Part shown: piece after piece, positions 1-7,042 of the stretch
Numbering within the stretch: the stretch's first letter is position 1
Layout: each line of letters begins with the position of its first letter
Assembly (NCBI GenBank): GCA_002688875.1
Contig: NZDU01000007.1
Coordinates: forward strand, 18,625 to 33,391
Reading direction: 5' to 3'
Length of the DNA: 14,767 bases
DNA from: Candidatus Pacearchaeota archaeon
GTDB taxonomy: Archaea > Nanobdellota > Nanobdellia > Pacearchaeales > GW2011-AR1
Translations under genes and position numbers: made by a program
The notes under the pieces: model-generated
Databases searched by the model: none
Told to the model about the DNA's origin: nothing
The model's input: only the letters and a program-made list of their open reading frames with translations

Positions 1-1788
1 TTCTAAAAGTTCGAGAAGCTCGTTACGATCCATGTTTTTGATTAGTTCTTGATAATCTTCAAAATCTTTTATTGCTTCGTCTACTTCATTGCCTTTCTTT
101 ATAACGATGTCTTTGGCCTCTATAGGTAGAGCTATTTCTGTGTTTTGATTTTTTTGTTTGTTAACTTCTATTGTTTGTAGCCATTTCACGGGCTTACCAA
201 TGACTGCTTTGTAGTGTTTTTTGTTTGATGTTGCGGAACCGGTTCCTGTTTTATCTCCAGATGGATCGGATTCTCCGAATCCTAATTTGGAATCGATGTT
301 GGGTGAACCCTCTCCTTTTGAATCTGTTGAAGATCCAATGCCTTCTCCTTGATCTTTGGTTTCGCCTGTTCCATCCTTATCAGTATCAGATTTGTCGGAA
401 TCTGTGAGCGCTTTATCCTTATCAGTTTCCTGAGTATCAACGTCACTAGTGATTTCAATTAATTTATCATCTACTTCCTTGCTTGTAAACTCTCCGATGA
501 TTATATCTCTATATTTTATTTCTATCGTGAAATCTTTTTCTAAGTCAATATCTAAGTTGAGGGCGATTATTGTTTCTTCAATATCTAGGAATTCTTCTCC
601 AAAACCATATTCTGAATCAAAATAATTTGTTCTTATTCTTATTTCATCTCCAGAAAATCCAACTTCCAATACTGAACTATCTAAGGTTTTGCTTTCTGTG
701 TAGACGCTTCCCTCTTCTACATAAATTTTTTCGTTGTTCCAAGGATATGTGAATGGTTTCTCAAAAGAAGTAGTTCCTTTAATTTTAGTTAGTTCGATTT
801 CTTCTTCAATTGCTGGAGATGTTTTTTCTTTATCTTTTATATTTGTTAATTGTGAATCTTGATTATTTTTTTGTTGGGAATCCTTTACTTCAGATTTTTC
901 AGAATCTATTTCAGGAGAGGGTTTTCTTCCGAGTAATCTATCTAAAAAGTCTTTGAAATTCCATGTTGCTAGTCCTGTGATAACTTTTCCAGTAATTTTG
1001 CCAAAGGTTAAATCTTCGCAAATGTTTCCGATTCCATCATTGTTGGAATCTTGCTGACCCGGATTTTCGATAAATTGGCAGTTATCAAATTCGTCTAATA
1101 CTCCGTCGTTATCATCATCTAAATCGCAAGCGTCTCCTCCGCCTAATCTGTCTGTGTCTTCTTGTTTGAAATTTTTGATTAAAGGGCAATTGTCATTTAT
1201 GTTTGAGATTCCATCGTTATCTTTATCTCCGTCACAACTATCTCCTATTCCATCATTATCAATATCTTCTTGGTTATTTTCTATAAGTGGACAGTTGTCA
1301 ATGTCGTTATTAAAACCGTCTTTATCTACATCTTCATTTGGATCTAGATTCTCTACTGGAATTTTCTTGACAGATTCTAAATTTAATTCGAAATGTACTT
1401 CAGGATAAGATATTTTTTCTCCGATGATACCAAATCCTTTACCTGAGTTAACTAATTCTTTTCCGAATAGATAGTAATTGCCTTCTGAAATTGGTCCGGT
1501 TCCTATGTCCTTAAGAATATATCTTTTTTGAGTGTCATCTTGTTTAACAATAATCTCTGTTTCTAATGGAAGTAATTCGCCCGAATTTAGGAGGATGTTT
1601 ATTTCTTCATTATTGGAATCAAATGTTGTTGACTTAGCAAGACCTAATGCATTTACCTCTCCTAGGTTAAATAATGTAATAAAGAGTAGGAAAATTGTGA
1701 TTAGGAATATTAATAGAGCTGGATGTATTTTTTTAGGATTTGCAAATAAATCTTTTCTACTTACTATTTTTGTATTTTTATTTTTCAT
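1..1788 (-). CDS. Large thrombospondin-type-3 repeat surface protein, partial (C-terminus beyond window)
   Basis: An open frame of 596 codons starts at 1788 and runs off the left edge without a stop. Residues 1-23 are basic, and about 24-43 form a strong hydrophobic segment ending in VNA-LG, read as a signal peptide or membrane anchor. Residues about 149-259 carry thrombospondin type 3 repeats (DxDxDGxxxDxDNCP, four Asp-rich Ca-binding loops with paired Cys), followed by a GKITGKVITGLATW segment near 262-275. A Ser/Asp/Lys/Gly-rich low-complexity stretch precedes KAVIGKPVKW at 527-536, a motif I recall from large DPANN surface proteins. Start choice: ATG overlaps the upstream stop as ATGA, with a strong AAGGAGGT at 1797-1804. 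Role inferred: Ca-dependent cell-surface or envelope protein, exact function unknown. Alternative: the anchor of a multi-gene surface locus continuing to the left. Confidence 0.85.
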   Translation of the reverse strand, partial: MKNKNTKIVSRKDLFANPKKIHPALLIFLITIFLLFITLFNLGEVNALGLAKSTTFDSNNEEINILLNSGELLPLETEIIVKQDDTQKRYILKDIGTGPISEGNYYLFGKELVNSGKGFGIIGEKISYPEVHFELNLESVKKIPVENLDPNEDVDKDGFNNDIDNCPLIENNQEDIDNDGIGDSCDGDKDNDGISNINDNCPLIKNFKQEDTDRLGGGDACDLDDDNDGVLDEFDNCQFIENPGQQDSNNDGIGNICEDLTFGKITGKVITGLATWNFKDFLDRLLGRKPSPEIDSEKSEVKDSQQKNNQDSQLTNIKDKEKTSPAIEEEIELTKIKGTTSFEKPFTYPWNNEKIYVEEGSVYTESKTLDSSVLEVGFSGDEIRIRTNYFDSEYGFGEEFLDIEETIIALNLDIDLEKDFTIEIKYRDIIIGEFTSKEVDDKLIEITSDVDTQETDKDKALTDSDKSDTDKDGTGETKDQGEGIGSSTDSKGEGSPNIDSKLGFGESDPSGDKTGTGSATSNKKHYKAVIGKPVKWLQTIEVNKQKNQNTEIALPIEAKDIVIKKGNEVDEAIKDFEDYQELIKNMDRNELLELLE

Positions 1789-1997
1789 TGTTTTTTACCT
1801 CCTTCTCCAATCCAATAATGTAATTTGGCTATGCCTACAGGCCTGATTCTGATTAGTTCTGCTCCTTTAAGTTCAGCAAGGGCTACGGCAACAGTATTTC
1901 TAGAAATCTTAAGAATGTTGGCTATCTCTACAATGGTAAGCCCATCGGTGTTCTTTTTGAGAATATTTATTACTAGCCTCTTTTTTTCTTCTCTCAT
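1785..1997 (-). CDS. Small winged-helix DNA-binding regulator (MarR/ArsR-like fold)
   Basis: A 70-residue protein that is essentially one winged helix-turn-helix. Residues about 5-14 form the first helix, TIVEIANILKISRNTVAVAL (about 21-40) is the HTH with its recognition helix, and ELIRIRPVGIAKLHYW (about 47-62) gives the two-strand wing. There is no effector domain. It overlaps the downstream surface-protein gene by ATGA, and its own last codons hold the Shine-Dalgarno of that gene, so the two are translationally coupled. The likely job is to control its own operon: the promoter carries a perfect 14-base palindrome and a second related site (see 2041-2054 and 2004-2012). The fold call is firm; the regulated target is inference. 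Confidence 0.85.
   Translation of the reverse strand: MREEKKRLVINILKKNTDGLTIVEIANILKISRNTVAVALAELKGAELIRIRPVGIAKLHYWIGEGGKKQ
1797..1804 (-). promoter_or_regulatory. Strong Shine-Dalgarno for the surface-protein gene
   Basis: On the minus strand the sequence reads AAGGAGGT followed by an 8-nt spacer and the ATG at 1788. It lies inside the end of the regulator gene. It fixes the start of the large surface protein and supports translational coupling rather than a separate promoter. Confidence 0.8.
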
Positions 1998-2003
1998 ATT
2001 TGT

Positions 2004-2012
2004 GCATTAATG
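2004..2012. promoter_or_regulatory. Second operator-like site, GCATTAATG
   Basis: GCATTAATG occurs here and again 39 bases away inside the 14-base palindrome at 2041-2054. This copy lies 7 bases upstream of the regulator start codon, within the predicted mRNA leader. It is a plausible second binding site for the winged-helix protein; inferred only from repetition and position. Confidence 0.4.
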
Positions 2013-2040
2013 ATTAGTTTTTATGATTATTGTTAAGGAT

Positions 2041-2054
2041 GAGCATTAATGCTC
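2041..2054. promoter_or_regulatory. Perfect 14-base palindrome at the predicted transcription start (operator candidate)
   Basis: GAGCATTAATGCTC is identical to its reverse complement. It lies where transcription of the regulator gene should begin, about 27 bases downstream of the TATA box at 2074-2084. A repressor bound here would block initiation, as archaeal winged-helix repressors do. A window this AT-rich is expected to contain one or two such palindromes by chance, so the position and the repeated core are the argument, not the palindrome alone. Confidence 0.5.
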
Positions 2055-2073
2055 AAAATAATTGGGAAAAGGG

Positions 2074-2084
2074 CTTTTTATATG
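2074..2084 (-). promoter_or_regulatory. TATA box of regulator/surface-protein operon
   Basis: CATATAAAAAG on the minus strand is a good archaeal TATA box. It places the start of transcription near 2053, inside the palindrome, giving a leader of about 56 nt before the ATG at 1997. Confidence 0.55.
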
Positions 2085-2099
2085 TTTTGGAATTTAAGA

Positions 2100-2280
2100 A
2101 AGTTGAGATAAATGATTGAAGATGATTGAAATTGGTAAATTATAGAAAAGCTCTCAAAATTTGTGATATTGTTTGGTTTGATATGTCAGAAGTTTTTGTC
2201 ATATTTAATGTGTTAGAGGGGTGTAAAAGAAATCTAAGTTGGTTTTGGCCAGGTTTTTAGAGGGATTGGAAGAGGATGTG
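2100..2280. other. AT-rich intergenic stretch, no gene recognised
   Basis: No ORF with protein-like composition, no tRNA and no recognised RNA motif. The only local feature is a direct repeat of ATGATTGA separated by two bases near 2110-2128. Together with the flanking repeat element and promoter it makes up the gene-free region 1998-2478. Confidence 0.5.
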
Positions 2281-2451
2281 AAAATAAAAAACCCGCCACT
2301 CACTTCGTTCGTTCCGCAGCACATCGAGAATTTTTAATTCTCGAGCATGTCAACTCTGGCGAGTTGCCATAAGCTGCGGGGTATTTTAACCTTCAACTTA
2401 ATGTGCCCCTCCCCTCGGAGCAAGCTCCCGGGGTATAAACCCAGTTGAAGG
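2281..2451 (+). repeat. Structured two-hairpin element, copy 1 (enlarged form)
   Basis: Shares its layout with elements at 4551-4673 and 7043-7152. The first part contains CACTCACTTCG and a stem CCGCAGC (2314-2320) with GCTGCGG (2373-2379). This stem encloses two further hairpins: TCGAGAATT/AATTCTCGA (2324-2344) and CAACTC/GAGTTG (2351-2366). The second part is a stem CCTTCAACT (2390-2398) with AGTTGAAGG (2443-2451), whose loop holds GTGCCCC, an inner GAG-CAAG-CTC hairpin and GGTATAAACCC. Compared with copies 2 and 3 the outer stem has C-G changed to T-A on both sides, a compensatory change. It lies downstream of the PIN-toxin operon but in the reverse orientation relative to it. Function unknown. 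Confidence 0.7.
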
Positions 2452-2478
2452 AATTAAGGAATCACTAAATATGGGAGA

Positions 2479-2895
2479 TCAAATTTTATTATTAATAAAC
2501 ATATCAACTAATTCTTCTGTTGTATAAACTGAAACTAAAAATTGTTCCTTTAAATGTTTATCATTTGACCAAATTGAGGCATTTTGAGATATAGCTAATG
2601 CTAGAAAGTCTGCATCATTTTTATCTGAAATTAAATTAATAGATTTTTCTAGAAAATCTTCATATGATAGAACATTAAAGAATTCTATTAATTTTTCAAT
2701 TTCTTCTTTCCCTGTTGTAAATTCATATTCTGATAAATTAGCTTTAAACATACAAGTTGATTTATACTTGTTAAGTTCTGATTTGATAAATTCTGGTGCT
2801 AGAAATTGTGTTTTCATATGGTGAAATAAATATGCTGAAATTGATTTTGGATTTAAGATGGAGAATAAGGCATTGGTGTCTAAGACTAGTTTCAT
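2479..2895 (-). CDS. PIN-domain ribonuclease, VapC-type toxin
   Basis: A 138-residue PIN-domain protein, normal VapC length. Acidic residues expected of the Mg-dependent nuclease site are visible: D6 in LVLDTNAL, E40 (or E35) in APEFIKSEL, D94 and D96 in DKNDADFLALA, and D112 in WSNDKHL. VapC toxins cleave tRNA or rRNA and are held inactive by a co-encoded antitoxin. The start codon overlaps the stop of the upstream antitoxin gene as ATGA. Fold and nuclease role are well supported; the RNA target cannot be read from sequence. Codon use (AT-ending) resembles the other accessory genes here rather than the ribosomal genes. Confidence 0.85.
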   Translation of the reverse strand: MKLVLDTNALFSILNPKSISAYLFHHMKTQFLAPEFIKSELNKYKSTCMFKANLSEYEFTTGKEEIEKLIEFFNVLSYEDFLEKSINLISDKNDADFLALAISQNASIWSNDKHLKEQFLVSVYTTEELVDMFINNKI

Positions 2896-3182
2896 CTTAA
2901 GTATTCTTCTTTTTCCTCTGCAGAAAGTTTTGAGATTAATTTTTCCTTAACTTCTGGCGAAACTTCTTTAATGATATCTTTAAACCTCTCTTTTTTTACT
3001 TTTCTCCCTAATTCGATAGACCATTCAGTGAGATCTTGCTCTTCTTCAGAATTGAATTTTTTAAGTAGAAAATCTCTTAGCAATTCTCTTTTGAGAAATT
3101 CTTGTAATTCCTTAGATTTTTCTGGATTCGCATCTAGTTCTTCCTTTAATTCATTTGGTATGTCTATTGATATTTGTGCCAT
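2892..3182 (-). CDS. Antitoxin partner of the PIN toxin (ribbon-helix-helix-like N-terminus)
   Basis: A protein of 96 residues, highly charged and helical. Residues 1-10 (AQISIDIPNEL) look like the DNA-binding beta strand and first helix of a ribbon-helix-helix antitoxin, followed by long Lys/Glu helices that would wrap the toxin. Its stop overlaps the toxin start by four bases, the usual antitoxin-first order. An in-frame ATG also exists at 3188. I prefer 3182 because the TATA box at 3203-3210 is centred about 25 bases upstream of it, fitting a leaderless transcript, and there is no Shine-Dalgarno. Function is inferred mainly from the pairing with the PIN gene; autoregulation is likely but unproven. 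Confidence 0.7.
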   Translation of the reverse strand: MAQISIDIPNELKEELDANPEKSKELQEFLKRELLRDFLLKKFNSEEEQDLTEWSIELGRKVKKERFKDIIKEVSPEVKEKLISKLSAEEKEEYLR

Positions 3183-3202
3183 ACCCATTAATAGTGAAGA
3201 GA

Positions 3203-3210
3203 TTATATAA
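3203..3210 (-). promoter_or_regulatory. TATA box of toxin-antitoxin operon
   Basis: TTATATAA, centred about 25 bases upstream of the antitoxin ATG at 3182, implies a leaderless mRNA. The box is self-complementary, so direction is inferred from the gene. Confidence 0.55.
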
Positions 3211-3282
3211 GGTTTTTTATTTTGTATAGAGATAGATTTAATGGTTCTTTTCTATTTGATTGTTAGAAACTTTGGAGGTAAA

Positions 3283-3291
3283 TTATTTAAA
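3283..3291 (+). promoter_or_regulatory. TATA box of the permease cluster
   Basis: TTATTTAAA upstream of the permease ATG at 3321. A start of transcription near 3313-3314 would leave a leader of only about 7 nt. Moderate match to an archaeal TATA box. Confidence 0.45.
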
Positions 3292-3320
3292 TCTCTTTTT
3301 GAATCTAATCTAGTGTTAAA

Positions 3321-4538
3321 ATGTTAAAAGATTTATTTTTGTTATCAGTGAATAATATTAGGAGAAGAAAGCTTAGAAGTTGGTTGACTATGATTGGGAT
3401 TTTTATAGGAATTGCGGCTGTGGTTTCTTTGATTAGTTTGGGGCAGGGATTGCAGACGGCTGTTACTGGGCAGTTTGCTACGCTTTCTAGTGATAAGCTG
3501 ACTATTCAGAATTCTGAGACTGGGTTTGGACCTCCAGGAAGTACGGTGGTGGTGAAGTTAAATGATCATGATGCAGATGTTGTTGGTAGGGTTAGAGGAG
3601 TTGAGGAAGTTGTGCCTAGATTGGTTAGAGTGGTTAAGGTAGAGTATAATGATGTTATAAGTTTTAATTATATTGGGGATGTAGCTGAAGAAAGCGAGAA
3701 GATGAGGATTATTTATAATGCGTTAAACTTAGAAATTGAATTTGGTAGAGAGTTGAAGAGGGGGGATAGGGGTAAGGTGGTAATAGGGCCGAATGTTGCA
3801 AAGGGTGATGTGTTTGGTAAGAAGATAGAAGTTGGTAAGAAGATTAATATCCAAGGTAAGGATTTTGAGGTTGTTGGGATTATGAAAAAGGGAAGTAGTT
3901 TTCAGACTAATGATGTAGTTATAATGTTGAATGATGATATGGAGGAATTGTTGGGAATAGATAATGAAATTGATTTAATGATTGCTCAGATTGATAAGAA
4001 TGTGGATATTGAGGAAGTTGCTGAGAAGATTGAGTATGCTTTGAGGAAAGATAGGGATTTGAAAAAGGGCGAGGAGAATTTTGCGGTGCAAACGCCTTTG
4101 CAGTCGATAAGTACGGTTAATCAGACTCTTTCTATAATTAATCTTATAATTGTGGGCATTGCTTTGGTGTCTTTGGTTGTTGGAGGGATTGGGATTGCGA
4201 ACACGATGTATGCTTCGGTGTTGGAGAGGAAGAAGGAAATTGGGACGATGAAGGCTATTGGGGCTATGAATAGAGATATACTTACTATCTTTTTAATTGA
4301 GTCGGGGTTGTTGGGGTTTGTTGGGGGGCTGATAGGGGTTTTGATTGGGGCAGGTTTGGCGGTGGGATTGAGTGGGGCGGCAAACGGATTTTTTGGAACT
4401 CAACTTATTACAGTTAATCTTTCTATTCCATTGATGGTTAGTGTTTTATTATTTTCGGGAATTTTGGGGATTATTTTTGGAGGTATCCCCAGTTATCAGG
4501 CGAGTAAATTGAAACCAGTTGATGCGTTGAGGGGTTAG
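3321..4538 (+). CDS. MacB/FtsX-type ABC transporter permease (paralogue 1)
   Basis: A 405-residue protein with the MacB topology. TM1 is at about 21-41, a large extracytoplasmic MacB periplasmic-core-like domain at about 45-265, then TM2 (about 270-295), TM3 (about 320-349) and TM4 (about 370-388). The conserved cytoplasmic coupling segment GGIGIANTMYASVLERKKEI leads to GTMKAIGA, and the C-terminus ends SKLKPVDALRG, both hallmarks of COG0577 permeases. The family uses mechanotransmission: ATP hydrolysis by a separate LolD/MacB ATPase moves the outer domain. No ATPase gene is in this window. A close paralogue follows at 4694, so the pair may form a heterodimer. Substrate unknown. Codon use is GGG/TTG-rich, as in the ribosomal genes. 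Confidence 0.9.
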   Translation: MLKDLFLLSVNNIRRRKLRSWLTMIGIFIGIAAVVSLISLGQGLQTAVTGQFATLSSDKLTIQNSETGFGPPGSTVVVKLNDHDADVVGRVRGVEEVVPRLVRVVKVEYNDVISFNYIGDVAEESEKMRIIYNALNLEIEFGRELKRGDRGKVVIGPNVAKGDVFGKKIEVGKKINIQGKDFEVVGIMKKGSSFQTNDVVIMLNDDMEELLGIDNEIDLMIAQIDKNVDIEEVAEKIEYALRKDRDLKKGEENFAVQTPLQSISTVNQTLSIINLIIVGIALVSLVVGGIGIANTMYASVLERKKEIGTMKAIGAMNRDILTIFLIESGLLGFVGGLIGVLIGAGLAVGLSGAANGFFGTQLITVNLSIPLMVSVLLFSGILGIIFGGIPSYQASKLKPVDALRG

Positions 4539-4550
4539 AAGAAAATGAAT

Positions 4551-4673
4551 AAAAATATCCTCGTTCGCTTCGCTCACTTCGCAGCAAACTGCGGGATATT
4601 TTTAAGCTCCAACTGGTTGCGCCCCACCACCATTAGAACAAGTTCCAGAAGTATTAAACCCAGTTGGAGCAAT
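4551..4673 (+). repeat. Structured two-hairpin element, copy 2
   Basis: First hairpin: AAAAATATCC (4551-4560) pairs perfectly with GGATATTTTT (4594-4603). Inside it lie the GCTCACTTCG motif and a small hairpin CGCAG-CAAA-CTGCG (4580-4593) stacked directly on the outer stem. Second hairpin: GCTCCAACTGG (4606-4616) pairs over 11 bases with CCAGTTGGAGC (4660-4670). Its 43-nt loop has GCGCCCCACCACC, an inner GAA-CAAG-TTC hairpin and GTATTAAACC. About 29 of 30 bases around 4602-4630 match copy 3 at 7083-7112. It sits between the two permease genes. Terminator, mRNA processing element, small RNA and miniature mobile element all remain possible. Confidence 0.8.
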
Positions 4674-4693
4674 AAATGTAATATTAAGATAAA

Positions 4694-5917
4694 ATGATAA
4701 ATGATTATTTTACAATAGCAGGGAGAAATCTTAAAGTTAGAAAGACTAGGAGTTTGTTGACGGTGTTGGGGATTTTTTTGGGGATTGTGACTATTTTTGT
4801 TTTGATGAGTTTGTCTTTGGGGTTGAGGGAATATGTTAATGAAGAATTTGAGAAACTTGGAGGGGATAAGTTTTTTGTGCAACCTAAAGGGCAGGCTGGA
4901 CCGCCTGGGGCTAGTGGGAGTGCGGTTGAACTTACGATTAGAGATGTAGAGGTTGTTGAAAAGATTAGAGGAGTAGAGGAAGTGGCGCATTTTACTGTGG
5001 GGAATACAAAAATAGAATATAAGGATCAAGAGAGGTATTATCTTACGTTAGGTGTTCCTACAGATAGTAAGAAAAAGTTTGATTTGGTTTTTGAGACTTT
5101 TGGGTTGGGAGCCGATGATGGGAGGATGTTGAAGAAAAGTGATAAAAGGAAGGCGATGGTGGGTTATAATTATAGGCATAGGAATTTATTTAATAAGCCG
5201 GTTAATGCTGGGAATAAAATAGAGTTGAATGATATTGAGTTTGAGGTTGTGGGAGTGTTAGAGTCTGTTGGGAATCCTGCTGATGATCAGCAGATTTATG
5301 TTAGTATAGATGATTTTAAAGAATTGTTTGATAGTGGAGATAGGGTAGATTTTATAATGGCGCAGGTTAAAGGTGGAGAGGACATCAATAAGGTTGCTGA
5401 AGATGCTGAAAGAAAATTGAGGAAGCATAGGGATGTTGATGAGAAGACTCAGGATTTTAATATTTCCACTCCAGAGGAATTGTTGGCTACGTTTAGTGTG
5501 GTGTTGAATGGGATTACGGGCTTTTTGTTGATAGTGGCTTTGATTTCGGCAGTTGTTGGGGGGATTGGAATTGCTAATACTATGTATACTTCGGTTTGGG
5601 AGAGGAAGAAGGAAATTGGGACGATGAAGGCTATTGGAGCGAGGAATAAAGATATTTTGGGGATTTTTGTTGTTGAAGCAGGGATTTTGGGATTGGTTGG
5701 GGGTTTGATAGGGGTGGGGATTGGGATTTTGATTGCTAAGGGAATTGAGTATGTTATAACGGTTTATGTTGGAGCCAATTTATTAAGGGCGAGTATGAAT
5801 ATTTGGTTGATAGTTGGTTCGTTGGCTTTTGGGTTTATTGTTGGATTGATAAGTGGTTTTCTTCCTAGTTGGCAGGCGAGTAAGCTGAAACCGGTTGATG
5901 CGTTGAGATATGAGTGA
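4694..5917 (+). CDS. MacB/FtsX-type ABC transporter permease (paralogue 2)
   Basis: A 407-residue paralogue of the 3321 gene with the same plan. TM1 is at about 20-42, an extracytoplasmic domain at about 45-265, TM2 at about 274-296, TM3 about 320-350 and TM4 about 371-390. The coupling region (ERKKEIGTMKAIGARNKDIL) and the C-terminal SKLKPVDALRYE are nearly the same as in paralogue 1, while the outer domains have diverged. That pattern suggests both work with the same kind of ATPase but handle different partners, or form two halves of one transporter. The ATG at 4694 follows repeat copy 2 by about 20 bases; no clear TATA box of its own was found, so co-transcription with paralogue 1 is likely. 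Confidence 0.9.
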   Translation: MINDYFTIAGRNLKVRKTRSLLTVLGIFLGIVTIFVLMSLSLGLREYVNEEFEKLGGDKFFVQPKGQAGPPGASGSAVELTIRDVEVVEKIRGVEEVAHFTVGNTKIEYKDQERYYLTLGVPTDSKKKFDLVFETFGLGADDGRMLKKSDKRKAMVGYNYRHRNLFNKPVNAGNKIELNDIEFEVVGVLESVGNPADDQQIYVSIDDFKELFDSGDRVDFIMAQVKGGEDINKVAEDAERKLRKHRDVDEKTQDFNISTPEELLATFSVVLNGITGFLLIVALISAVVGGIGIANTMYTSVWERKKEIGTMKAIGARNKDILGIFVVEAGILGLVGGLIGVGIGILIAKGIEYVITVYVGANLLRASMNIWLIVGSLAFGFIVGLISGFLPSWQASKLKPVDALRYE

Positions 5918-5933
5918 GGAGTTGATTGGTAGT

Positions 5934-6029
5934 GGACTTTTGCATTTTATACTTAAAAGTCCCCTAACTGAACTTTTGCCCATCCCTTTTAATTACACAG
6001 GGCCCCCACTTAAAACGCAAAAGTTCAGT
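5934..6029 (+). repeat. Structured two-hairpin element, copy 4 (divergent)
   Basis: Two tandem hairpins: GGACTTTT (5934-5941) with AAAAGTCC (5955-5962), then a perfect 13-base stem ACTGAACTTTTGC (5967-5979) with GCAAAAGTTCAGT (6017-6029). The 37-nt loop starts CCATCCC, has an inner CCC/GGG pairing and ends ACTTAAAAC. Stem sequences differ completely from copies 1-3. The order of hairpins, loop size, C-rich 5' loop side and TTAAAAC-like 3' loop side are the same, and it also sits just downstream of a gene of this cluster. Membership in the family is therefore likely but not certain. Confidence 0.55.
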
Positions 6030-6039
6030 GGTAAGAAGG

Positions 6040-6048
6040 TTTTTAAAT
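6040..6048 (+). promoter_or_regulatory. TATA box and Shine-Dalgarno of COG1361-like gene 1
   Basis: TTTTTAAAT at 6040-6048 predicts transcription from about 6070. GAGGTGA at 6069-6075 is a Shine-Dalgarno close to the ATG at 6080. If the transcript starts at 6070 most of that site is lost, so the Shine-Dalgarno probably serves read-through mRNA from the permease gene. Confidence 0.4.
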
Positions 6049-6079
6049 TAAAGAAAATAGTTAATATTGAGGTGATGAA

Positions 6080-7027
6080 ATGAAAAGTTTGTTTTTGTTT
6101 AGTTTTGTATTTGGGTTATTTTTGATTTCGGGGGTTCTTGCATTGTATATTGAGGATGAGAATGGGTTGAATGCAGGGAATGCTATTAGAGTTAAGGAAG
6201 TTGTTATGACTCCTGAGAATTTAGTTCCTGGAGAACCGGCTATTCTTGATGTTCTTTTAGAGAATGGGGGGGATTTATTTGTGGATAATATTAGGGTTAA
6301 GTTGGGTTTACCCTTGGTGATTAATTTTTATAGGGATGTAGATAAGGTTAAGATATCGAGGTTAGATTCTGGAGAGGGTAAGAAGGTTAGTTTTAGTATA
6401 ATTGCTTCTCCTTCTGCGAGTGAAGGATTGTATGAGGGGAATTTGAAAATAGAATATATTACTCATTTTGGTACTTCAGCTATTAATGTGGGAGATAATC
6501 AAGAAGATAATTATACATTGGGATTGATTATTAAAAGTGAGCCGGATATTTTTGTTCAATTGGAAAATAATGAGATTTATTTGGGTAATAAAATTGGAGA
6601 GATTGGAGTTAAGTTTGTTAATAATGGGTTGGCAGATGTTAAGTTTTTGACTGTTCGGCTAGAGGATAGTAAGGATTATGATGTCGTTGATGAGAATATA
6701 AAATATATTGGAGATTTGGATAGTGATGATTTTGATACTGCGAATTTTAGATTAAATGTTAAGAGTGGAAAGAGGGAAATTGCTTTGCCTGTTAAGATTA
6801 GCTATAAGGATAGTCTGAATGAAGATTATGAGGAGGAGATTGATTTAGTTTTGGAGATGCGGACTGCTAATGAAATGGGGATCGAGAATAATACTAATAA
6901 TTATATTGCTCTTGTAGTGATTGCCCTTGTTGTTATTGGGTATTGGTGGTATAGACGGCGTAAAAAGAGAAAGCACGGGCATGCTCGCCATGGGCAACAC
7001 CATAAGCCTTCTCATCGAAGGGTGTAA
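6080..7027 (+). CDS. COG1361/CARDB-like membrane-anchored extracytoplasmic protein (paralogue 1)
   Basis: A 315-residue protein with a signal peptide (about 1-21, ending VLA-LY). Two immunoglobulin-like CARDB/COG1361 domains follow: first about 30-155 (PGEPAILDVLLENGG...), second about 160-265 with the family motif YIGDLDSDDFDTANF. The C-terminal TM segment is at about 275-291. The cytoplasmic tail of about 24 residues is rich in Arg, Lys and six His. In archaea COG1361 proteins are commonly encoded beside COG0577 permeases and COG1136 ATPases, so this is probably the outer-face partner of the upstream permeases; that role is inference. The His-rich tail could bind metal and is absent from the paralogue at 7187. 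Confidence 0.8.
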   Translation: MKSLFLFSFVFGLFLISGVLALYIEDENGLNAGNAIRVKEVVMTPENLVPGEPAILDVLLENGGDLFVDNIRVKLGLPLVINFYRDVDKVKISRLDSGEGKKVSFSIIASPSASEGLYEGNLKIEYITHFGTSAINVGDNQEDNYTLGLIIKSEPDIFVQLENNEIYLGNKIGEIGVKFVNNGLADVKFLTVRLEDSKDYDVVDENIKYIGDLDSDDFDTANFRLNVKSGKREIALPVKISYKDSLNEDYEEEIDLVLEMRTANEMGIENNTNNYIALVVIALVVIGYWWYRRRKKRKHGHARHGQHHKPSHRRV

Positions 7028-7042
7028 TTTCCGCATCATAAT

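Noticed and set aside
2110..2128. Direct repeat ATGATTGA twice, as a CRISPR-like or C-box pair
   Set aside because: Only two units with two bases between; no spacer structure and no D boxes. Likely chance in AT-rich DNA.
4551..4673. Box C/D or H/ACA guide RNA
   Set aside because: No RTGATGA plus CTGA boxes and no ACA at the proper distance from a stem were found in any of the copies.
4574..5029. Minus-strand ORF of 151 residues
   Set aside because: It is the shadow of the second permease gene and repeat copy 2; the residues (His, Pro, Asn, Gln rich) are what G-rich permease DNA gives in antisense.
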